Positions 51,401 through 60,400 of a stretch of DNA of 64,000 nucleotides are shown piece by piece. The DNA comes from Anas platyrhynchos (lineage: Eukaryota; Chordata; Aves; Anseriformes; Anatidae), in contig NC_092592.1 of NCBI RefSeq assembly GCF_047663525.1, positions 24,175,001-24,239,000 of the forward strand. Reading direction: 5' to 3'. Position 1 is the stretch's first letter, and each line of letters starts with the position of its first letter. The position numbers and the translations under genes are program-made. The notes beneath the pieces are model-generated. The model did no database searches. It saw nothing but the letters and a program-made list of their open reading frames with translations, and was not told the DNA's origin.

Positions 51401-54400
51401 AACTTCTTATCATAATTTTAACTGATTCCTCATTCTTGAATGTAATTTTTCCTTTTTTAGAATTGAGAGACAGATGTGTCCATTGAAGTAGGTGATTCTT
51501 CAGTATCCACATAAACTTGTTAATTATTATTTAATGAAATCTAGTTCCCCACTGCTTCTCAACACTAAAAACAGCCTGATAGTATTGAAAAAGAAGTCCA
51601 AATATTGAAAACAAAACAAGACCAAATAAGTTCTGATTGTTTATGTGCGGAAAACATAAGTTTAAACTTTTTTTTTGCCTAGATTAAAGCCTGTTTATTT
51701 TAGCCTCCTTTTCTAAGACAGAAGAACTCAGTGGTGATACTGTTGTCTCTCAGGCATTGTAGTATTTTTATTTACCACGTTGAGATAACCAAGAACAACT
51801 TCAAGAGTTTCACCTACTAGTGGGAGGTGATGCAATAAACAAAGCAAGAGTGGTATACAGAGATTTGTTCTTTATGACTGGAAGCACTGATAATATGTTA
51901 AACTTTCTCTATTTTTCCTCATCCTATTTTGTAATAGCTAGCAAGGAAGAGGGCAGATTTGAAAAAGAAGTTGAAAGTCACATTTGTAGGCGAAGCTGGT
52001 CTTGATATGGGTGGCCTGACGAAAGAATGGTTTCTTCTTCTGATTCGTCAGATTTTTCACCCAGACTATGGTGAGTTTAAATACAATTTGAAAATCTGTT
52101 GATTTTAAAATATCAAAACAGTGATGGATAAGAATTCTTCATTAATCCAGTATTAGACCACTTACTTGTTGATGTTAAATAAATAAAAGCAGGCAAGTTA
52201 AAACTGTCATGAATATAGATGGGAAGAACTTTTGGCATAGAGGACAGCAGAAGAGAGTGGGAAGTTCTGAAAAGCTTGGAAGGTCTTGGCTTTTGGCAGG
52301 GAGTTTCAAGTGTTGCTGAAACATTGACATTTCATTTCAGTGGTATAACAGTTAGAGAGCGAACAGATCTCTGATCAATGGAAAGGTTTGGAATTAAAAG
52401 TGGGATTCAACTTTTTAAGACTTAAATCAATCTAAATATTGTTTCAGAAACTGGAGGCTCAATGGTTTTGGTTTGTTAGTATCCTCATGTTAGTGAGCAT
52501 GCTGAGTAGAAAGTATGGGGGGGATTCAAGACTAGCAGTTGATTTTTCTTGAAGTTTTTCCCCTGATGTATCTGCTGTGTTGCAGTGTTTCCAGCTCAAC
52601 CCAGAGACTCAGTTGCAGGCCCCATGTGTGTTTCAATGCATTCTTTGTTTCAGTGTGGGTAACTAGTAAATGGGGTTTGAGACCTATTTTGCTCCGGTGT
52701 CACTGCATCTTTCAGTCCTTAAATGCAAATATTCAACTGCTACTGGTGAAGGCCTTGTCTAAACTTCTTGTTATGCGCTCCTCATTGGACCAAATTTCAA
52801 AAGAGAAAGATAGATCTTTTGGGAGAAAATCTTTGTAGCAAAAAATGGCACTTCTGAAGGCAGAGTTCTGTCTCTGTTTCTATAAAGACCATATATCCCT
52901 GAGACATCAATTGGAGTTTTTTTTGTTTTGTTTTAATTCAAAGAAGTTTGATTTTCATTTAAATCATTTATTCCCCAGCTTTATCTTCAAACCCAAATGA
53001 GATGAGCAATTACATACACGACATCCTTAGAACTGTTCAGGGCTCTGTTTTGTATGCTGGCTGTGAAAACAGTATTAAACTATCAGTGTATTCGGTCCCA
53101 ACAAATTAAAAGCAGTCATTGCATTTTATTTAATGTAGTTATGCATTGATAAAGTGGATTTCACTGTTAGTGCACTCTCAATCTAGAGTGTAACTGTCTT
53201 CCTTCTCAGAGAAATAAATGCATCTTGCCTAGGCATCTTAAAGCTGTTATGTGGCTTTCATTGTGTAGGTTTTTACCTTCTTTTACTCTTTAAAATGGTA
53301 TGTTTTGTATCTGAAGCAAATAGCAGTCAAACAACATTACAGTCATGATTTTGGTAGGATCTAGCTTTTTATTTAGACCAGCAGGTGGCTTTTTTAGTGT
53401 GTTTGTGGTTTTTTTAATCTTCTTTAAAATACTTTTTGGACAGATTAATACGAAACAAAGTTTATGGTATTTGTGTCGTGGGATTCATGCCAATGTTTTT
53501 AAAGATTGTCATCTGCTATTGGTATAGAAAGGTAGGAAGAGATGGGCTTACATTGCAGCAATAAAATAGTTGATCAGACAGGTATGTTTTTTGGCTGTAC
53601 AGGTTAGGAAGTACAGTGGCGAAGCAGAATGCATAGAAACCACATAGAATATCCACAAGTGGAGGTGCTTATATAAGAATGCAGTACATGGCTAGGGCTG
53701 ATGGGCTTAGTCCTGCTTCAGGGCTGGAACTGCTCTTCTTGGCCTTTGCCCAAGGATCTGTTGCATAGGGCCTTGCTGCAGAAGGGATGACACAGAACTG
53801 AGAACCAGCCTGGAGATCTGCACTTTTAGAAGCACTTAAAGATACGTGTGTAAGGGGAAAAAAAAAAAAAAAAAAAAAAAAAGAATGGTTTTGTGTGACC
53901 TTTTATTAAAGATAAGGGTTGGTAAAGTGCAACTTACCTCTTCTACAGGTATGTTCACGTACCACAAGGACTCACGTTGCCATTGGTTCAGCAGCTTTAA
54001 GTGTGATAACTATTCTGAATTCCGACTGGTTGGAGCTGTATCCTTTTATGTCCTCATGACAGTGCTAAACAAGCAGCGATTTAATTACAGCGACAAAATA
54101 AGGCAGGAAGATCTAATCAGAATTCATCCTGATGTATGTACAAGTGTGTTGAATTTTAAATGTATAAAGAAAAAGCCATTCAAGGAAGCAGCCTAAAAAA
54201 AAAGGAAGAAAATGATTGATAAAGATACATGGTACATTTTACAGTCAGAAAATAGTACAATTAAGATTGCACATGCAACTTTTTTTGTATGTAAGTTGTA
54301 ATTTTTATATACTTCACTTCCGGGTTCCATTCAGTAAAATAAAAACATAAATGAGCCTGGGTGCATTAATATTTTAAGTTCCTATTGATCAGTATGTGGC

Positions 54401-57400
54401 TTCTTTTTAGCCTTATGGTTTCCACATGAACATAAGACTTTTTCCTAGGTTTTCTGATGTGCTAGTTTATGAAGTCCTCAGGCGTGCAGTTAATGATAAT
54501 ACATGTTTATAAATCCACTAAGATGAGGTGATGATGCCCCCATTTTACTAGTGGGAAGCTGAATGATGAACTGGATTCTTCTAATTTTTGGTATTAATTT
54601 CAAATTTGTACTATGAAGTGTTAGTTCAGGTAACTGTCATTGTGGCTGTTTATGCCTTCTTTAAACAACTTAAGGACATGGAAGGCATTTTCTCAGATAG
54701 TCCTCAATAGCTTTATGTGACAGTTTGCTAAGGATAACATCCCTGCTATGAAATGAACAAATGATGAGGTGCACTACATAAAATGTAAGCTATTCAGTAT
54801 TACTTAATATGAGTATGGTAGGCTGTAATAGCGAGTCTGGTAGTAACAAGCACAAGCCTAAGAGGAGGAATCTGTTTCTTATATTTACATATGCCTTTTT
54901 AAGCTTGAATGATAGGCTGCTCTATTCTATCCCCATCTACTTTGCCTGGACTCTAGAATTACTGTGTATCACCAGGTGTACCTAAGTGTGCTAGCAGATA
55001 AGCTGTAGTGCCAGTGCAGGTTAGTAATAACGCTTTTAGATGTATTTCAAATAAAATTTTCTATATTGAGTGTTCTTTGGAATTTGGGGATTAAAAATAA
55101 AGTTTTCTTTAAAAAAAAAAATAAAAAATAAAAACTTGTTTTCATAACAATACATTATAACAATTTATTCAGGAAATGCTGGTATAGAATATGATGGAGA
55201 TTTTCAAGTGTTCTGGCAGTATGCCTCATTTGACCATTTGAACTATTGCTTAATTGTAACACAAAATTGTGTTAAAAATAATGCCAGTCCAAAATAAATT
55301 TAAATTACTTCAGTTTTAGTATGTTAGAATATGCTAGAGTATGCTCAGTTAAAATTTTAAATATTTTTTCCAAGCTACCTAAAATGTTAACTATAATGAA
55401 GATGTGTGTTTTTTGCCTTTAACATCTGACCCATATAGCTTATGGGACTTGCTGTCTATAATAGCATCACCTTGGATATTCGTTTCCCACCTTGTTGTTA
55501 CAAGAAATTGTTGAGTCCTCCTATTGTTCCATGTGATCATAACACACTTGTAGGCATCTGTGATGTTACATTGGATGACTTGTTTCAGATTATGCCTGTA
55601 AGTATTGTTTTTTAGATGCTAAATTGGTGACTTAGAACCTGTTCTATTTATATTTAATGCTTGGGAGGCATTATTATCTATTAATTACCTATTGATTATC
55701 TATTTCTATTTAATGCATTGAAACAGTCTGGAATTCTTACAAACACCCTTTTTTAGCACCAGCTGATACAGTCTCTGTTTTTGCTGCCAAAAACAAATAC
55801 TCCTTGTGTTGCAAGTATTGCAGAATTTTTATAGGTGTTCTGGAAGTTAGAATAGCAACATTTGATATGTTCTAGACACCCTTTCCATAATAAAAGGAAA
55901 AATTTAAGTTTATGATGAAAAAAAAAAAAGGCACTTCTAATATGCTGATTAAGCAGTGTGGGGTCTTTTTGTGTACGTTTTGAAGATGAAGCTGTTTCCA
56001 AGATAGCTTCTTTATAAAGAATGATTTTTGCATGTTCTTGCAAATACATCATTTACTTTTGTAGGTTCACTAAAGGGTTTGCGTTCATGTTGTAGGAATT
56101 GGCCCATGGACTGAATGAACTTCTGTCCTACGAAGGCAATGTTGAAGAGGATTTTTACTCAACCTTTCAGGTCATTAAGTGCTCAACTACAAGTGATTCT
56201 CAAACTAGTTCAGTAATTTTACCAATGTTTCTGCAATGGGGTGGTTGACAAGTGTGTGTGGTTGCTTATTGTTTGGTGTACAACTGTGTGAGCATTAAAG
56301 CTTGCTTCAAGAACCAGTGTAGTACTTGGTGCACAGAGTCTGGTTCCATTACGGGGCTTTAAACAGTTCAATGACAGCGTAAGTGGATCAGAGCATTGAC
56401 TGCTGGGGTCCCATGTCTAGCTGCTGCTAGAATTCCAGCTCTTCACTTGCTCTGACACTAATGCATTGCAGTCAGTGACCTACCTGATTGTGGAATTCAT
56501 CTGTCTGCAAGACAATTCTTTTTCTATCTGACCCAGTTGCTTGACAAAGCTCACTCCTGTTATTCTACATGTTTTGCCTAGGAAATCTCACTTTCACTAT
56601 ACTTGTCTGTTCAAGGTATGATGGTTTTGCCAGACATGTATGTGTAACAGTCAAGAAATGATTGTATTTCTATTCAATCGAGAAAGTCTTTTTCATTTAT
56701 TTGTTGTTTTAGGACACATGTATTTACTAAAATTTCATGCTGCTTTATGGACTTGTATTGACCTTTTTTGCTTCAGCTTTCAATTACATTATTAGAATAT
56801 TATAAGAGATTTTTTGTAAAAGCAGCTATTTTTGAGTTGCTAGGTGAGTTACAGTGCAAGAAATACCCTCTTAATTATTTTTGATACAACTAAATTGTTC
56901 TTAGGCATGTTCTCCTTCCACTTTAAGGCTCCACAGTCTGCAGCTTGATATGCTACTGTTTAATATGGAAAATTTTTCTGCTTTGAATAACAATTTCTTG
57001 AGCAATTTATTGAAAATTGTATTAGTTAACTAAAACTAAACAAGTAAAACAAAGCCCCTCAGGATTACAGCATGTGCTGAAGAGAGACAGGAGATGCATG
57101 GAGCAATAAATACAAGCTTTGTACTCTGTGAGTATCTGAATTTATTTTCCAGAACTGAACTCGACTTTTCTCTTTCTACAGGTTTTTCAGGAAGAATTTG
57201 GTGTTATAAAGTCTTATAACTTAAAGCCAAATGGAGATAAGATTCCAGTCACAAATCAGAATAGGAAAGGTATTTCAATACATATTAATGACACACATGT
57301 GGTAGATTTAAATTTATCATTGTTTTTACTTTTTGTAAACCTAGGTTTTATTTAACAAAATATGAGAAATAAATTCCTGTGGTGTTTCCTGTTAAGTCTA

Positions 57401-60400
57401 CCAATTTAGTAGTACGTAAGTTTAAAATGCATTCATTTTTATTAATTCAGTACAATTTTAGAGGGCAAACAAAATGTTATTTAAAATCATTGCATTGTAA
57501 CAAAATAAAATATTTATCTTTTCTTAGAATATGTGCAGCTTTATGTTGATTTTCTTCTCAACAAATCGATCTACAAACAATTTGCAGCTTTCTATTATGG
57601 ATTTCATAGCGTCTGTGCTTCATATGCATTACTGGTAAGAATAAAATATCACTTCTGTTTCAAATAGGTGGCAATGACTGATCTAAATTATGTAAGTTAT
57701 TCTTGATATCTGCATTAGATGGTTTTAGCATTCATAAAGCATCTTGAGTAATCAATATAGTTGAACAGGAGAAATTAAGTGGGCAACCAACTATCATCTT
57801 TTTTAACAGGACACTATGGAGAAATAAAGCTCCACAAGTTAAGTTTATCAGCTTGTATTCACAGACAAATTACAGGCTTTTGTATCTGTTTATTGAGAGT
57901 CTCTGCGTTTCTTACAGTTATGAGCAGTAGTGCAAATATGTGTGTGCGCTCTACAGTGACTGCTCTGAAAGCCATGTTACTTTTTTGCAGAAGAGCTTTC
58001 AGTGAGATTGAGGTTAAACATTCCTGTGTATTCAGTCCTATTGGGCTTTTGGAATGTCTTTTGTATTTCCTGCCATTCCTTGTGCAGGAAGAGAAAGAAG
58101 AGAGAATTACAATTTTCATGAGAATTTCTGTGTTCCTTTGAAATTAGCCAAGTATGACAGGCTTGCAGCAAAATGAAATGTGACTAACTGCAGTAGATTT
58201 TCATTCTCCTTCCCGAAACTTCCTTGGAGTGCCGTGGAAGCACTTTCATGCTTGCAAAAGATGGTGTAGTAAACAAGTAAGAAGTAGGTTCTGCTGTTGT
58301 AAGTTTAGTTGTTGTGAAACATGATTTACAGTTAAATGTACTTGCTTGGCACAAAACTATGCATGCCTAAAAGTAAATTCTGTCAGTAATTACTACTTAT
58401 CAACCTATATTGGGACATGAAAATGAAATGGAGGTTGTTTAAAAAAAAAAAAAAAAAAAAAAGAGAGATCAAAACGCTCTCTGAATTCCATATGTAAAAT
58501 CTTATTTTTTTTTCATGACATATTTGTAATCTAATCTGGAGACAAGCCAGTCATTGAACTAAATATAAGAATGAAAAGGAATTGAGAAACAACAGAAATG
58601 CATTAAAATGTAATGTTATCCAGTAATTTGCTTTTTACAATATACAGTAATAAAAGATTCCTTCAAGTTCTAAGGAATTCATTTTTCTAGAAAAACAATA
58701 TGTATCCAGTTAATTTATAAACTTATATTCAATAATATCCTGTTAATTTTTCAGTAATGCTATATATATAAATTTATTTATTTATTTATTTCTCAACTTC
58801 AATGAATATTAAATATTTTATACTTAATTTCTGGCAGCTACTTCGTCCGGAAGAAGTTGAAATTCTTGTATGTGGTAGTCCTGAACTGGATATGTCTGCT
58901 TTACAGCGAAGTACTCAATATGAGGGCTACCAGAAAACTGATCTCACTATACGGTAGGCTTGATCTAATATATTTTTTTCTCATTCAAATTATGGACTTA
59001 AAAAGCAGCATTGCGTGGTAGACTGTTGGGAATAACCTATTCAAGTGTATTCTGAAAATGGATCATAAATAATTGAAACATTAAAAAACTTATTTCCAAA
59101 TGAGGCAAAGATGCTATTAAATTAGTGTCTTTAGACACAGTAAAACAAATATACTATATAAATAAGAAGAATTAGAACCTTAATAGTGTAGTGTCTTGCT
59201 TGATACATTAAAAGTGATGTAAGTTGCAAATGGAGGTAGTTTCAAATCCTATACAGTGAAATCCAAGTCTTTAATTTTATTATCCAGTTTTCTAATTTTT
59301 TTTCCTCCCAATTCCAATTAATAATAAGGAGATATATACTAATAACTTAGACTGATTATTTTTTTAATAGAAAAGGGTGTTTTGGCATCACATGACAACA
59401 CATAATTACAAAATTCATAAAATATTATTGTACTTGTTAAGTCCTTAGGAACTTATTAACGTTGCACATTAGGATAATATTGATGCCCTTTGTTTTACAT
59501 CTATTCAGTTTTTGGTAAGTGTCAATTTATCACATACATGCAGTTGTGTTATATCCTAATGCTGTTTTGGCAGGATATTGTATCTTAAACCATATTCTTC
59601 TCCTTTGACCCTGAACATAGATACTTTTGGGATGTGGTACTTGGATTTTCTCTTGACCTTCAAAAGAAGCTGCTACATTTTGCTACAGGAAGTGATAGAG
59701 TACCTGTAGGAGGCATGGCTGATTTGAATTTCAAGATTTCAAAGAGTGAAACATCAACTAACTGGCAAGTATTTTATTTTATTTTTTAATTTTTGGTCTT
59801 AAATGATTTCCTGAGAGTCCTTATTGCTCTCGAGTGTCTTTTTGAAGAAGAGCAAAGAGTATAAGGGAGAAACTGCATGACCTCCATTAATTTGTCTTTA
59901 AAATGTTATTAAACCCATCTATTGATAACATAAATTTAGTTGATGATCATCTAATGCAAATTCAATTCTTCAGTCAGTGTTTACATTTGAGTCCATGAAT
60001 TCTTTATCTTTGAAGTTTCCTTACATGTTTTAATTCAAAGAAACTGTTTAATTGTTCCCAACATGACAGCTGAGCTAATGAAAATAGAGGGTGAATCACC
60101 ATGACTTTTTTTCTGAATTTTTGAGTCTGTTTTGTCATTATGAATAGTAGTCCCTGCAGTTACCAAAAAACGCCTTGCATTCTTTCTTGATGGTCTAAAT
60201 AAGAATTTTGATTTGCATTCCTGGAAAAGATGTAGCATTCCTTTAGGGTCTCTGGTGAGTAAGTGTATAGCTGATACAGAGGTTGCTCATACGAAATAGG
60301 ACTGAAGCAGCCTTGTAACTTCATCATGAAATTTAAATTGTTCATGCCAAGTTCTTATGCTTCTGGTAACCTTTTATTTTGTACTGAAGTGAATTGTAAA

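Larger units (their letters stand above)
57635..58837 (+). other. HECTD2: HECTD2 intron 18
   Basis: Intronic DNA with an A22 run (58441-58462) and a TA/TTTA simple repeat (58761-58792) close to the acceptor. The open frame at 57779-58141 has no recognised domain. Confidence 0.75.

Noticed and set aside
54038..54196. Continuation of the exon 14 frame into intron 14
   Set aside because: The readthrough peptide diverges from the HECT pattern right at the U12 donor, while exon 15 resumes it exactly.
57779..58141. A 120-residue frame in intron 18
   Set aside because: Does not fit the HECT domain, lacks splice sites in phase and overlaps minus-strand frames of similar length.
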